Positions 1 through 8,304 of a stretch of 64,000 nucleotides of DNA are shown piece by piece. A program made the position numbers and the translations under genes. The notes below the pieces were generated by a model. It saw only the letters and a list, made by a program, of their open reading frames with translations, was not told the origin of the DNA and ran no database searches. The stretch is taken from positions 124,001-188,000 of the forward strand of contig NZ_JAVFWN010000015.1 of assembly GCF_030929495.1 (NCBI RefSeq), read 5' to 3'. Within the stretch, counting starts at the first letter, position 1, and every line of letters starts with the position of its first letter. This DNA comes from Nocardioides sp. LHD-245 (lineage in GTDB: Bacteria > Actinomycetota > Actinomycetes > Propionibacteriales > Nocardioidaceae).

Positions 1-87
1 GAGACCGACCCCGACGACCCGGCCGACCCGGCCGACCCGGAAGACCCGCAAGACCCGACCGACCCGGAAGACCCGGCCGACGGCTGA
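1..87 (+). CDS. C-terminal fragment of a D/P-rich protein
   Basis: The first 28 codons of the window are open in frame 1 and end at TGA (85-87). They encode an acidic low-complexity tail built from D-P-A/E/T steps (for example DPADPEDPQDPTDPEDP). The upstream part lies outside the window, so no function can be given. Such tails are common as disordered C-termini of actinobacterial proteins. The gene is convergent with the aminotransferase at 286, and the repeat array at 99-274 lies between them. Confidence 0.55.
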   Translation, partial: ETDPDDPADPADPEDPQDPTDPEDPADG

Positions 88-98
88 TCCGGATCCGC

Positions 99-274
99 CG
101 ACCCGGCGCAGATGAAGTCGCAGATCCCGCCGACCCGGCGCAGATGAAGTCGCAGATCCCGCCGACCCGGCGCAAAGTAGCTCGACTGGAGTTCACTCTG
201 CGCCGGGTCGATGCGTTCTCCTGTTCAGTCTGCGCCGGGTCGGCGCATTCTCGGGTTCAGTCTGCGCCGGGTCG
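99..274. repeat. Symmetric array of six 12-bp elements at 32-bp phase
   Basis: CGACCCGGCGCA occurs at 99-110, 131-142 and 163-174. Its reverse complement occurs at 199-210, 231-242 and 263-274. All steps within each half are exactly 32 bp and the whole array is symmetric about position 186.5. The two 20-bp spacers in the left half are identical; those in the right half are diverged. The innermost pair can form a 12-bp stem with a 24-nt loop, so the array may serve as a bidirectional terminator between the convergent genes. Confidence 0.75.
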
Positions 275-285
275 CGCGAGGTGGA

Positions 286-1662
286 TCAGCCCGTGTAGTA
301 GTCGTCGGCTACGTCGAGTGCTTCGTCGAGGATCGCGAGCCCCTCGAGCAGCTCCTCCTGCGTGGTGGTGCACGGCGGGGTCACGTGGGTGCGGTTGAAG
401 TGGACGAACGGCCACAGGCCGCGCTCCTTGCAGGCGGCCGTGAAGCGGCCCATCGGCTCGGCGTCGGGTCCGGCGGCGTTGAACGGCACGAGTGGCTCGC
501 GGGTGGCGCGGTCGCGGACCAGCTCGACGGCCCAGAACATCCCCAGCCCGCGTACGTCGCCGACCGACGGGTGCTTCTCCGCCAGCGCGGCGAGACCGGG
601 GCCGATCACGTCGGCACCCATCGCGCGCACGTGGTCGAGTACGCCGTCCGACATCACCCGGATCGACGCGACCGCAGCCGCGCAGGCCAGCGGGTGACCG
701 GAGTAGGTGAGGCCGCCGGGGTACGCGCGCTCGCGGAAGGTGTCGAAGATCGACTCCGAGATCACCACGCCGCCGAGCGGCACGTAGCCGGAGTTCACGC
801 CCTTCGCGAAGGTGATCAGGTCCGGTGTCACGCCCCAGTGGTCGATCGCGAACCACTCGCCGCACCGCCCGAAGCCCGCCATCACCTCGTCGGCGATCAG
901 CACGATGCCGTGCTCATCGCACAGCGCGCGTACGCCGGCGAGGTAGCCCGGCGGGGGAATGAGGATGCCGTTCGTGCCGACCACGGTCTCGAGGATGATC
1001 GCCGCGATGGTCGCGGCTCCCTCGACCATGATCGTGTCGGCCAGGTGCTGCAGCGCGCGCACACCCTCGTCCTCCTCGGACGTCGCGTGGAAGGCCGAGC
1101 GGTAGGGATAGGGGCCCCAGAAGTGCACGGAGCCGGGGATCGACGGCTCCGACGGCCAGCGCCGCGGGTCGCCGGTCAGCGCGATCGCGCCCGCGGTGGC
1201 GCCGTGATAGCTGCGGTACGTCGACAGCACCTTGTGCCTGCCGGTGTGCAGCCGCGCCATCCGGATCGCGTTCTCGTTGGCCTCGGCACCGCCGTTGGTG
1301 AAGAACACATGGTCCAACGAGCCGGGTGCGCGCTCGGCGATCAGCCGGGCCGCCTCGCCGCGGACGTCGTTGGCGAAGGCGGGCTGCACCATGCACAGGC
1401 GGGCGGCCTGCTCCTGGATCGCCGCCACGAGTGCGGGGTGCTGGTAGCCCAGGTTGAGGTTGACCAGCTGCGAGGAGAAGTCGAGGTACGTCCTCCCGTC
1501 GTAGTCCCAGAACCGCGACCCCTCGCCGCCGGCGATCGGCAGCGGGCTGATCCGGTCCTGCGCCGACCACGAGTGGAAGACGTGCGCGCGGTCGTCGGCG
1601 ACGACGGTGTCGACGGTGCCCATGGCGGCGTCGGTGGTGATCCCCTGGTCGGTGGTCGTCAT
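286..1662 (-). CDS. Class III PLP-dependent aminotransferase
   Basis: A 458-residue fold-type I class III aminotransferase (omega-amino acid or taurine/beta-alanine:pyruvate type). It transfers an amino group from a terminal amine to a keto acid, giving a semialdehyde. Visible motifs are NGGAEANENA (123-132, PLP phosphate region), YHG (152-154), IADEVMAGFGR (256-266, the Asp pairs with the PLP ring nitrogen) and FAKGVNSG with the Schiff-base lysine K287. The start is the ATG at 1660-1662, 4 bp beyond the stop of the upstream dehydrogenase gene, so the two form an operon. Together they would convert an omega-amino acid to a CoA ester. Exact substrate cannot be read from the sequence; 4-aminobutyrate, beta-alanine or taurine are all possible. 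Confidence 0.9.
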   Translation of the reverse strand: MTTTDQGITTDAAMGTVDTVVADDRAHVFHSWSAQDRISPLPIAGGEGSRFWDYDGRTYLDFSSQLVNLNLGYQHPALVAAIQEQAARLCMVQPAFANDVRGEAARLIAERAPGSLDHVFFTNGGAEANENAIRMARLHTGRHKVLSTYRSYHGATAGAIALTGDPRRWPSEPSIPGSVHFWGPYPYRSAFHATSEEDEGVRALQHLADTIMVEGAATIAAIILETVVGTNGILIPPPGYLAGVRALCDEHGIVLIADEVMAGFGRCGEWFAIDHWGVTPDLITFAKGVNSGYVPLGGVVISESIFDTFRERAYPGGLTYSGHPLACAAAVASIRVMSDGVLDHVRAMGADVIGPGLAALAEKHPSVGDVRGLGMFWAVELVRDRATREPLVPFNAAGPDAEPMGRFTAACKERGLWPFVHFNRTHVTPPCTTTQEELLEGLAILDEALDVADDYYTG

Positions 1663-1666
1663 GGCG

Positions 1667-3160
1667 TCACCGGTTCCGCGGGAAGCCGAGGTCGATGGTC
1701 GACGTCGCCGGATCGGGCCAGCGCGAGGTGATCACCTTGGCCCGGGTGAAGAACTCGATGCCCTCGGCGCCGTACATGTGGTGCGAGCCGAACAGCGACG
1801 ACTTCCAGCCGCCGAAGGAGTAGTGCGCGACGGGCACGGGGATCGGCACGTTGACGCCGACCATGCCGACCTCGATCTCCCGCTCGAACCTGCGTGCCGC
1901 GCCGCCGTCGCGGCTGAACAGCGCGACGCCGTTGGCGAACTCGTTGCGGTTGACCAGGTCGATCGCCTCGTCGAAGGTGTCGACCCGCACGACCGAGAGC
2001 ACCGGGCCGAAGATCTCGTCGCGGTAGACCGACATCTCCTCGGTGACGTGGTCGAGGAGCGAGGGGCCGAGGAAGAAGCCCGACTCCGGGACCTCGGTAC
2101 GGCGCCCGTCGAGCACCACTGTGGCGCCCGCCTCCGCGCCGGCGGTGATATAGCCGGCGACCCGGTCGCGGTGGGCCCGCGTGATCAACGGCCCCATACC
2201 TGTATGGGGAAGGGTGCCGTCGCCGACAGTGATGTCGAGGGCGCGGTTCTCGATCTCCTTGACCAGCTGGTCGGCGACGTCGCCGACCGCGACCAGCACG
2301 GAGACGGCCATACAGCGCTCGCCGGCGGAGCCGTAGGCGGCCGAGATCGCCGCGTCGGCGGCCATGCCGAGGTCGGCGTCGGGCAGCACGATCATGTGGT
2401 TCTTGGCGCCACCGAGGGCCTGGACCCGCTTGCCGGCACGGGTGCCCGCCTCGTAGACGGCCTGGGCGACGGGGGTCGAGCCGACGAAGCTGACCGCCGC
2501 GACGCCACGGTGGGCGAGCAGCTCCTGCACGGTGCCGGCGTCACCCTGCAGCACCGTGAACACGCCGTCGGGCAGGCCGGCCTGCTGCCACAGCTCGGCG
2601 AGCAGCAGCGCCGCGGACGGGTCGCGGTCGCTGGGCTTGAGGATGAACGCGTTGCCGGTCGCGATCGCGTTGGCGCACATCCACAGTGGCACCATCACGG
2701 GGAAGTTGAACGGCGTGACGCCGGCGACGACGCCGAGCGGCTCGCGGATCGAGCGCACGTCGACGCCGGTGCCGACCTCGGCGGAGAAGGAGCCGCGCAG
2801 GTGCTCGGCGATGCCGACGGCGTAGTCGATGTTGTCGAGGCCGCGGGCGACCTCGCCGGCCGCGTCGTCGAGGACCTTGCCGTGCTCGGCGGTGATGGCC
2901 GCGGCCAGCTCGTCGGCGTGGGAGCGGACCAGCTCGCGGAACGCGAAGAGGACCTGGGTACGCCGGGCGAGCGAGCTGTTCCTCCAGTCGCGGGCCGCGC
3001 CGGTGGCCGAGGACACCGCGCGGTCGACGAGCGCAGCGTCGGCGAGCTGGACGGCGCCGGTGACCTCACCGGTCGCGGGGTTGAACACGTCGCCGGTCCG
3101 GGCGCCGTCGACGGTGAGCCGAGCGCCGTCGAGCCAGTGGGGGATGTAGGTCGCGGTCAT
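1667..3160 (-). CDS. mmsA: CoA-acylating methylmalonate-semialdehyde dehydrogenase
   Basis: A 497-residue aldehyde dehydrogenase of the MmsA/IolA subfamily, which oxidises malonate or methylmalonate semialdehyde to acetyl-CoA or propionyl-CoA with NAD+ and release of CO2. TPFNFP (149-154) lies in the NAD-binding region. The family-typical LGGAKNH (249-255) replaces the general-base Glu motif of ordinary ALDHs. The catalytic Cys is in GERCMA (C283). It is first in a two-gene operon with the aminotransferase and divergent from the PucR regulator, whose product probably controls it. The pair suggests beta-alanine, pyrimidine or valine breakdown; which one is inference. Confidence 0.9.
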   Translation of the reverse strand: MTATYIPHWLDGARLTVDGARTGDVFNPATGEVTGAVQLADAALVDRAVSSATGAARDWRNSSLARRTQVLFAFRELVRSHADELAAAITAEHGKVLDDAAGEVARGLDNIDYAVGIAEHLRGSFSAEVGTGVDVRSIREPLGVVAGVTPFNFPVMVPLWMCANAIATGNAFILKPSDRDPSAALLLAELWQQAGLPDGVFTVLQGDAGTVQELLAHRGVAAVSFVGSTPVAQAVYEAGTRAGKRVQALGGAKNHMIVLPDADLGMAADAAISAAYGSAGERCMAVSVLVAVGDVADQLVKEIENRALDITVGDGTLPHTGMGPLITRAHRDRVAGYITAGAEAGATVVLDGRRTEVPESGFFLGPSLLDHVTEEMSVYRDEIFGPVLSVVRVDTFDEAIDLVNRNEFANGVALFSRDGGAARRFEREIEVGMVGVNVPIPVPVAHYSFGGWKSSLFGSHHMYGAEGIEFFTRAKVITSRWPDPATSTIDLGFPRNR

Positions 3161-3214
3161 GGTGGTGACCGTAGGTCGGGCGCCGTCCGGCCACCAGTGG
3201 CAGACTGTCTCAGA

Positions 3215-3231
3215 TCAACCGAAGCGGTTGA
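3215..3231. promoter_or_regulatory. Candidate PucR operator
   Basis: Perfect 7-bp inverted repeat TCAACCG-AAG-CGGTTGA in the 95-bp gap between the divergent mmsA and pucR-type genes. It sits 10 bp before the ribosome-binding site of the regulator. Its position fits an operator controlling both directions. Binding by this PucR is inferred from location only. Confidence 0.5.
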
Positions 3232-3255
3232 CACTCTGACAAGGAGGCCGAGCGC

Positions 3256-4857
3256 GTGCTGCCTACCCTCGCCGACGTTCTCCTCCTGCCCGAGCTCCGC
3301 CGCGGCGACCCCGTCGTCGTCGCGGGCCGCGATCGCCTCGACCGTCGGGTCCGGTGGGTCCACGTCAGTGAGCTGAGCGACATCGCCGAGCTGCTCGGCG
3401 GCGACGAGCTGCTGCTCACGACGGGCATCGCGCTGCCCGCGTCCGCCGCCGCCCTGCGCCGGTACGTCGACGGGCTGGTCGGGGTCGGCATCGCCGGCCT
3501 GGCGATCGAGCTCGGCCGGCGCTACACCGACGCCCTGCCGCCGGCCCTGGTGGCGGCAGCCGAGGCACAACGCCTGCCGTTGGTCGCCTTCCGGCGCGAG
3601 ACCTCGTTCGTGGCGGTCACCCAGGCCGTGCACCAGATCGTCGTCAACTCCCACCTCGCCGAGCTCGAGGCCTCCGAGGAGGCGCACCGCGCGTTCACCC
3701 GGCTCACCCTCGGCCGCGCCCGGCCGCAGCAGGTCGTCGACCTGGTGGCCGAGATGGCCGACCGGCCGGTGGTCTTCGAGAACCTGGTGCACCATGTCAT
3801 CGCCTACAACACCGCGGGGCGTGACCACGACGCCGTGATCGGCGACTGGGAACGGCGCTCCCGCAGCGCGCGGATGCTCGGGCCGGGAGGTCCGGGCGCG
3901 GCGGTCGACGTGGGCCCGGCGCCCGGCCGGTTCGGCCGTCTCGTGCTGCTCGCCGACGGCACCGACGAGGCGGTCATCCCCCGGCACCGGATGCTCCTCG
4001 AGCGCGGCGCGACGGCGTTGGCGATGGGCCGGCTGATCGACCGCGACGCCCAGAACCTCGAGCTGCAGGCGCACCGCACCCTGCTCACCGAGCTCGCGGC
4101 CGGCGTCGACGTGCCGCACCTCGCCGCCCGGCTGACCTCCCTCGGCCTGCGCTGGAAGGGCCGGCACGTGACCGGGCTCGTGGTCCGGATGCCCGGCCCG
4201 GACGGCGGCGCCGGAGAGCTCCGTGCGGTCGCCTCCGACCTGCTGGACGAGTTGCGGGTACGCCGCACCAGTGGGCTGGTCGGTCCGGTCGACGACGAGC
4301 GCGTGGTCGCCCTCGTCGCCCACGCACCGGGGTCGGCGGACGCGGTCGCCGACCGGATCGTCGAGCGGCTGGCCCGCGCCGGCGCCCGCCTGGTGGTCGG
4401 CGTCGGCTCGGCGGTCGACGACGTCGCCGGTGCCGGGGCCAGCGTCCGCGAGGCCCTGGTCGTCGCCGACTCGGCCGCGCCCGTCGATCCGCCGCGGGCG
4501 GTCCGGCTCTACGACCTGCGCCTGCGCGGACTGCTCCACCTGCTGCGCACCGACCCGCGGCTCCAGCAGTACGTCGAGCGCGAGCTCGGGACGCTCCTGG
4601 CCCATGACGCCCGCACCGGTGAGCGGCTGGCCGACACCCTGGCGGCGTACTGCCGCAGCGGCGGCAACAAGGTCCGCACCGCCGAGCTCTGCCACATCTC
4701 ACGCCCGGCGCTCTACGCCCGGCTCCAGCGGATCGGCCAGATCGTCGACATCGACCTGGCCGACCCGGAGAACGTGCTGGCCCTCCACGTCGCGCTCCTC
4801 GCCCGCGAGGTCATGGCCGGGCCGACGGGGCAGACGGGTCAGCCGAGCATCAGGTAG
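3256..4857 (+). CDS. PucR family transcriptional regulator
   Basis: A 533-residue regulator with the usual actinobacterial PucR layout. The N-terminal PucR ligand-sensing domain covers about residues 5-125 (VHVSELSDIAELLGGDELLL), a CdaR/GGDEF-like middle region follows (about 280-400), and the C-terminal PucR-type helix-turn-helix is at about 455-515 (HISRPALYARLQRIGQI). The start is GTG at 3256 behind a perfect AAGGAGG (3241-3247). It is divergent from mmsA, which it probably activates in response to the amine substrate. Its last 19 bp overlap the convergent gene that ends at 4839. Confidence 0.92.
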   Translation: MLPTLADVLLLPELRRGDPVVVAGRDRLDRRVRWVHVSELSDIAELLGGDELLLTTGIALPASAAALRRYVDGLVGVGIAGLAIELGRRYTDALPPALVAAAEAQRLPLVAFRRETSFVAVTQAVHQIVVNSHLAELEASEEAHRAFTRLTLGRARPQQVVDLVAEMADRPVVFENLVHHVIAYNTAGRDHDAVIGDWERRSRSARMLGPGGPGAAVDVGPAPGRFGRLVLLADGTDEAVIPRHRMLLERGATALAMGRLIDRDAQNLELQAHRTLLTELAAGVDVPHLAARLTSLGLRWKGRHVTGLVVRMPGPDGGAGELRAVASDLLDELRVRRTSGLVGPVDDERVVALVAHAPGSADAVADRIVERLARAGARLVVGVGSAVDDVAGAGASVREALVVADSAAPVDPPRAVRLYDLRLRGLLHLLRTDPRLQQYVERELGTLLAHDARTGERLADTLAAYCRSGGNKVRTAELCHISRPALYARLQRIGQIVDIDLADPENVLALHVALLAREVMAGPTGQTGQPSIR

Positions 4858-5954
4858 TCGGCCGGCAGCACCAGCGGGTTCTCCTCGTCGATCCACGGGA
4901 TCGGGGCGTCCTCGCACCGGCCATCGACGTCGCACCGGCGCAGCGTGCTGGTGCCGTCGACCTGTCCGACGACCCGGCCCCCGACGCTCCAGCTGCTCAT
5001 GCCGGTGAAGCCCGGCAGCTCCACCGGCGTACCGCCCGCGGTCGGCTCGATGGTCGCCACGGACCCGTCGCCGTCGGAGCGTACGACGACGACGTGGTCG
5101 CCGTCGGGCGAGAGCGTCGTGGTCGAGATCCGTCGGCCGAGGTCGCGGATGACGTCGCCGGTCGCGGCATCGACGACGGTCCAGCCGGTCGAGCTGCCGT
5201 CGTCGTTCATGGACGTCGCCACGCCGTCGTGCACGGCGACCGGTGAGAACGGCAGCTCCTTCACGTCGCCGGTCCGCCAGTCGACTCGCTGGGCCGTGCG
5301 CCGGCCGGTCCCGACGTAGGCGAAGTCGCCGTCCAGCTGGACCTCGCGGACGCCCGACGTGCTTCCCTCAGGAAGCTCACCGGGCAGATCGACCCGGACG
5401 GTGGCGAGCTCCTTGTCGCTCGCCACGTCCCACACGTGGATCCGGCCCTCCTTCACGAGCGGCTCCAGCCAGGCCACGCGGGCGCCCCGCGGATCGCCGG
5501 CGACGCTCCAGGCGTCGGCGGGGATCGCCAGCGGCGTGACCGTGCCGTCGGGCCGGACCAGGCTGAACGGCTTGCCGCCGGTGCTGCCGAACTGCTGGGT
5601 GACGAGGCCCACCGACGTCTGGGCGAGGTGGTGGGGCGCCGGGGAGAGGTCGGCGCTCCCGTCGCCGACGACGACGTGCTCGCCGACCGCCCATGCGCCG
5701 AGCGCGGCGTACGCCTCGTCGGCCGGGTCCTGGGTGGCGACGTGGGAGTTGCGGGTCGGGCCGTCGTCGAGGCCGGCGACGACCGCGGTGCCGACCCCGG
5801 CCACCGCGACGACGACGGCCGCGGCCGTGATGGTCCCGACCCGGCGCCGGGTACGGCGCGCGCGGCCCGCCGCGGCGATCGCCGGTGTGTCGGGGTGGGG
5901 GATCGGCAGGTCGTCCACCGTGCGGTGGAGCAGATCGGCGAGGCGCTCAGCCAC
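4839..5954 (-). CDS. Membrane-anchored WD40-like propeller protein, sigma-factor partner
   Basis: 371 residues. An N-terminal cytoplasmic segment of about 38 residues is followed by one membrane helix (VGTITAAAVVVAVAGVGTAV) and an extracellular part with repeated beta-propeller-like blades (for example RIHVWDVASDKELATV and TLSPDGDHVVVVRSDGDG). The gene overlaps the upstream SigE-type sigma gene by 8 bp, so the two are translationally coupled. This order is common in actinobacteria and suggests a membrane partner of the sigma factor. No zinc-binding anti-sigma motif is visible, so an anti-sigma role is inference. Confidence 0.8.
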   Translation of the reverse strand: MAERLADLLHRTVDDLPIPHPDTPAIAAAGRARRTRRRVGTITAAAVVVAVAGVGTAVVAGLDDGPTRNSHVATQDPADEAYAALGAWAVGEHVVVGDGSADLSPAPHHLAQTSVGLVTQQFGSTGGKPFSLVRPDGTVTPLAIPADAWSVAGDPRGARVAWLEPLVKEGRIHVWDVASDKELATVRVDLPGELPEGSTSGVREVQLDGDFAYVGTGRRTAQRVDWRTGDVKELPFSPVAVHDGVATSMNDDGSSTGWTVVDAATGDVIRDLGRRISTTTLSPDGDHVVVVRSDGDGSVATIEPTAGGTPVELPGFTGMSSWSVGGRVVGQVDGTSTLRRCDVDGRCEDAPIPWIDEENPLVLPADYLMLG

Positions 5955-6516
5955 GGTGGCCTCCGGTGGTCAGCGAGGGGTGCGGGGGAGTGGGCTCGGG
6001 AAGCTCGACACCGTCCCCGAGCAGGCGCCGCAGGTTGCCCAGCGCGGCGGACGTCTGACTCTTCACGGTTCCGGTGCTGACGCCGAGTAGGTCGGCGGTC
6101 TCCTCGACGGAGAGGTCGTCGTAGTAGCGCAGCACCACGACGGCGCGCTGCCGCGGCGGCAGCTGCGCGAGCACGGCCATCAGGTCGATCCGGTCTCCGG
6201 TGGGGCCGCGCGGGTCGTGGTCGGTGTCCGGCTCGGGCAGCTCGGCGGTCGGCCGCTCACCGCGGAAGGAGCGTCGCCGGAACCAGCTGGTCGCCGTCGT
6301 CACGAGCGCTCGCCGTGCGTAGGCGCGCGCGGCGCCGACGTCGCGGATCCCCGACCAGCGGCTGTAGGTCCTCGCCAGCGCCGTCTGCACGAGGTCCTCG
6401 GCGAGGGCATGGTCGTGGACGAGCAGCACGGCGGTGCGGTAGAGACTCGGCCAGGCGGCGTGGACCAGCTCGGCGAACTGCTCGTCCGTCGGGCTCCGAG
6501 ATGCGCGCGGCGCCAT
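5947..6516 (-). CDS. SigE-family ECF RNA polymerase sigma factor
   Basis: A 189-residue extracytoplasmic-function sigma factor. Region 2 lies near residues 14-60 (ALAEDLVQTALARTYSRW contains the core-binding and -10 recognition part). Region 4 lies near 115-165 (LPPRQRAVVVLRYYDDLS, then VSTGTVKSQTSAAL as the -35 helix-turn-helix). The length and the short linker fit the SigE family of actinobacteria. The start is ATG at 6514-6516 preceded by GAGAGGA. It is co-transcribed with the propeller protein at 4839. The signal it answers to is not visible. Confidence 0.9.
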   Translation of the reverse strand: MAPRASRSPTDEQFAELVHAAWPSLYRTAVLLVHDHALAEDLVQTALARTYSRWSGIRDVGAARAYARRALVTTATSWFRRRSFRGERPTAELPEPDTDHDPRGPTGDRIDLMAVLAQLPPRQRAVVVLRYYDDLSVEETADLLGVSTGTVKSQTSAALGNLRRLLGDGVELPEPTPPHPSLTTGGHRG

Positions 6517-6597
6517 ACGGCCATCCTCTCGTGGTGCGGTGCTTGCACTGAGAGGGACGCGCGAGGCGCCGGTTCGGTTGGGTGGGATCCGAAGTGG

Positions 6598-7503
6598 TCA
6601 GGTGAGCGCGATCGCGCGGTGCACCCAGGTGGCCGTCACGCGCATGCCGACGTTCTCGTAGAGGCTGAGGGCACCGGTGCGCGAGTCGGTGGACAGCGAC
6701 GAGGAGGTCGCGCCGTGCTCGCATCCGGCCGCGAACGCCGCCACGAGCAGGGCTTGGGCGACGCCGCGGCGGCGGTGCTCGCGGGCCACGGCCAGCTTGG
6801 AGACGTAGGTGTCGGTGCCGGCGTTCCACGCGTGGGCCGCGGCCACGACGTCGCCGTCGGGTCCGGTCACGACGTGCAGGTGCCACGGCTCGGCGCCGGG
6901 ACGTCCCCACACCTGCGCGGCGAAGTCGTCGAGGGTGGTGCGCTCGCGGACCGACCACTCCAAGAACGCGTCCTCGGTCACGATCCAGATCCGCTCGCGG
7001 TCGGCAGGCGCCGCCTCCCGCAGCCGATAGCCGGTGGGCAGCGGGCGCTCGGCCACGTGCGCACCCTCGGGGAGCCGCAGCATCCAGCTGGTCCAGCGCA
7101 CGTGGTAGCCGAGTGCGCCCAGCAGCCGGTCGCCCGCCGAGTCCTCGGGCACCGGCATGCCGACGATCGCGACCCCGCGCTCGCGGGCGAGCCGCCGGAT
7201 CCAGTGGGCCAGCCACGAGCCGATGCCCCGCCCGCGGTACGCCGGCGCGACCGCGGCGTCGTACCGCTCCTCGCCGAGGTGCTCGGCGTAGGCCACGATC
7301 CGCTCGCCGTCGAGCACCGCGACCGAGCTCGCCCCGAGGTCGTACGACGGCCGCCCCCAGTCGGCGACGAGGTCGGCCTCCTCGACCTCGACCGTGCCGA
7401 CGTCGTGCTGCTCCTGCTCGGCGATCACCGCGAAGACCGCGGGTGCGTCGGCGAGGGTGAGGGGGCGGGAGGTCAGCCCGGAGGGCAGCGAAAGAGCGGA
7501 CAC
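6598..7503 (-). CDS. GNAT family N-acetyltransferase, two GNAT domains
   Basis: A 301-residue protein with two GNAT folds in tandem. The first acetyl-CoA motif A is YRGRGIGSWL (about residue 90); the second is EHRRRGVAQALL (about residue 243). Duplicated GNATs of this type include mycothiol synthase-like and antibiotic-modifying enzymes, but the substrate cannot be told. The only start that keeps the first domain whole is GTG at 7501-7503. That codon lies inside the 18-bp inverted repeat at 7496-7538 and has no clear ribosome-binding site. Translation may therefore be leaderless or depend on the hairpin state. Confidence 0.85.
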   Translation of the reverse strand: MSALSLPSGLTSRPLTLADAPAVFAVIAEQEQHDVGTVEVEEADLVADWGRPSYDLGASSVAVLDGERIVAYAEHLGEERYDAAVAPAYRGRGIGSWLAHWIRRLARERGVAIVGMPVPEDSAGDRLLGALGYHVRWTSWMLRLPEGAHVAERPLPTGYRLREAAPADRERIWIVTEDAFLEWSVRERTTLDDFAAQVWGRPGAEPWHLHVVTGPDGDVVAAAHAWNAGTDTYVSKLAVAREHRRRGVAQALLVAAFAAGCEHGATSSSLSTDSRTGALSLYENVGMRVTATWVHRAIALT

Positions 7504-7538
7504 CCGGGTGAGTCTGGACGACTCACCCGGGTGTCCGC
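7496..7538. terminator. 18-bp perfect hairpin after yceI, overlapping the GNAT start
   Basis: GCGGACACCCGGGTGAGT (7496-7513) is the exact reverse complement of 7521-7538, with a 7-nt loop. On the minus strand it follows the yceI-type gene by 28 bp and is followed by TCTTTCG, so it looks like an intrinsic terminator with a weak U-run. It also contains the GTG start of the next gene. Confidence 0.75.
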
Positions 7539-7566
7539 GCGCGATTTATGCGGAACCGAAGGGGGT

Positions 7567-8121
7567 TCAGGCGTTCTTGATCGCGGAGATGTCGAACTCG
7601 AGCTTGATCTTCTCGGAGACGAGGACGCCGCCGGTCTCGAGCGCGGCGTTCCAGGTCAGGCCCCAGTCCTTGCGGTTGACGGTGACGGAGCCCTCGAAGC
7701 CCACGCGGATGTTGCCGAACGGGTCCTTGGCCGAGCCGTTCTCCTCGAACTCGATGGTGACCGGCTTGGTGACGTCCTTGATGGTCAGGTCGCCGGTGAT
7801 GTTCCAGTCGTCGCCGTCGCGGGAGACGTCGGTGGAGACGAACTTCCACTCGGGGAAGGTCGCGACGTCGAAGAAGTCGGCGGAGGTCAGGTGACCGTCG
7901 CGGTCGGGGGCGCCGGTGCTGACGCTGGCCGGGTTGATGGTGAGGGTGACCGACGAGGCGGCGGGGTTGGCGGTGTCGATGTGCGCCGTCGCGTTCCAGT
8001 CGGTGAACTGGCCGCGGACCTTGGTGACCACCGCGTGCCGGGCGACGAAGCCGAGGCGGCTGTGGGCGGTGTCGAGGGTGTAGTCGCCGGTGATGTCGGT
8101 GAGGGCTGAGGACTCGCTCAT
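7567..8121 (-). CDS. YceI family polyisoprenoid-binding-like protein
   Basis: 184 residues from the ATG at 8119-8121, chosen because CAGGAG lies 8 bp upstream and the protein then begins directly at the domain (ITGDYTLDTAHSRLGF). YceI proteins form a lipocalin-like barrel that binds isoprenoid lipids. The family signature is seen in DTAHSRLGFVARHAVVTKV, in SADFFDVATFPEWKF, and in DLTIKDVTKPVTIEF (residues about 110-125). There is no signal peptide, so this copy is cytoplasmic, as is usual in actinobacteria. A longer reading frame upstream of the chosen start has no family similarity. Confidence 0.9.
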   Translation of the reverse strand: MSESSALTDITGDYTLDTAHSRLGFVARHAVVTKVRGQFTDWNATAHIDTANPAASSVTLTINPASVSTGAPDRDGHLTSADFFDVATFPEWKFVSTDVSRDGDDWNITGDLTIKDVTKPVTIEFEENGSAKDPFGNIRVGFEGSVTVNRKDWGLTWNAALETGGVLVSEKIKLEFDISAIKNA

Positions 8122-8256
8122 GGTGGGGCTCCTGGATCGTGGGGTTTGTTGAATCTTCAAAGACCGGAACCAATGGTGACACGTCAACCATTCCCGGGCA
8201 AGTGTGTGACCCGGGTCACCCTGCCGGGCGCCCTCGCGGGTCGGTACCCGCAAATG

Positions 8257-8288
8257 CGACAAGCCGCCCCGGTCGGGGCGGCTTGTCG
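8257..8288. terminator. Hairpin downstream of the small protein gene
   Basis: CGACAAGCCGCCCC (8257-8270) pairs perfectly with 8275-8288 across a GGTC tetraloop, giving a 14-bp stem. On the minus strand it starts 17 bp after the stop of the 45-residue gene and is followed by CATTTGCG. It reads as a strong hairpin terminator for that gene. Confidence 0.75.
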
Positions 8289-8304
8289 AAGAGAGTCGCG
8301 TGCG

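Noticed and set aside
99..274. CRISPR-like spacing of short repeats
   Set aside because: The repeats are only 12 bp, the left spacers are identical to each other, and half of the copies are inverted. No cas gene is nearby.
211..1731. Sense-strand open frame opposite the aminotransferase
   Set aside because: Arg/Gly/Val-rich shadow; the minus strand encodes a full PLP enzyme.
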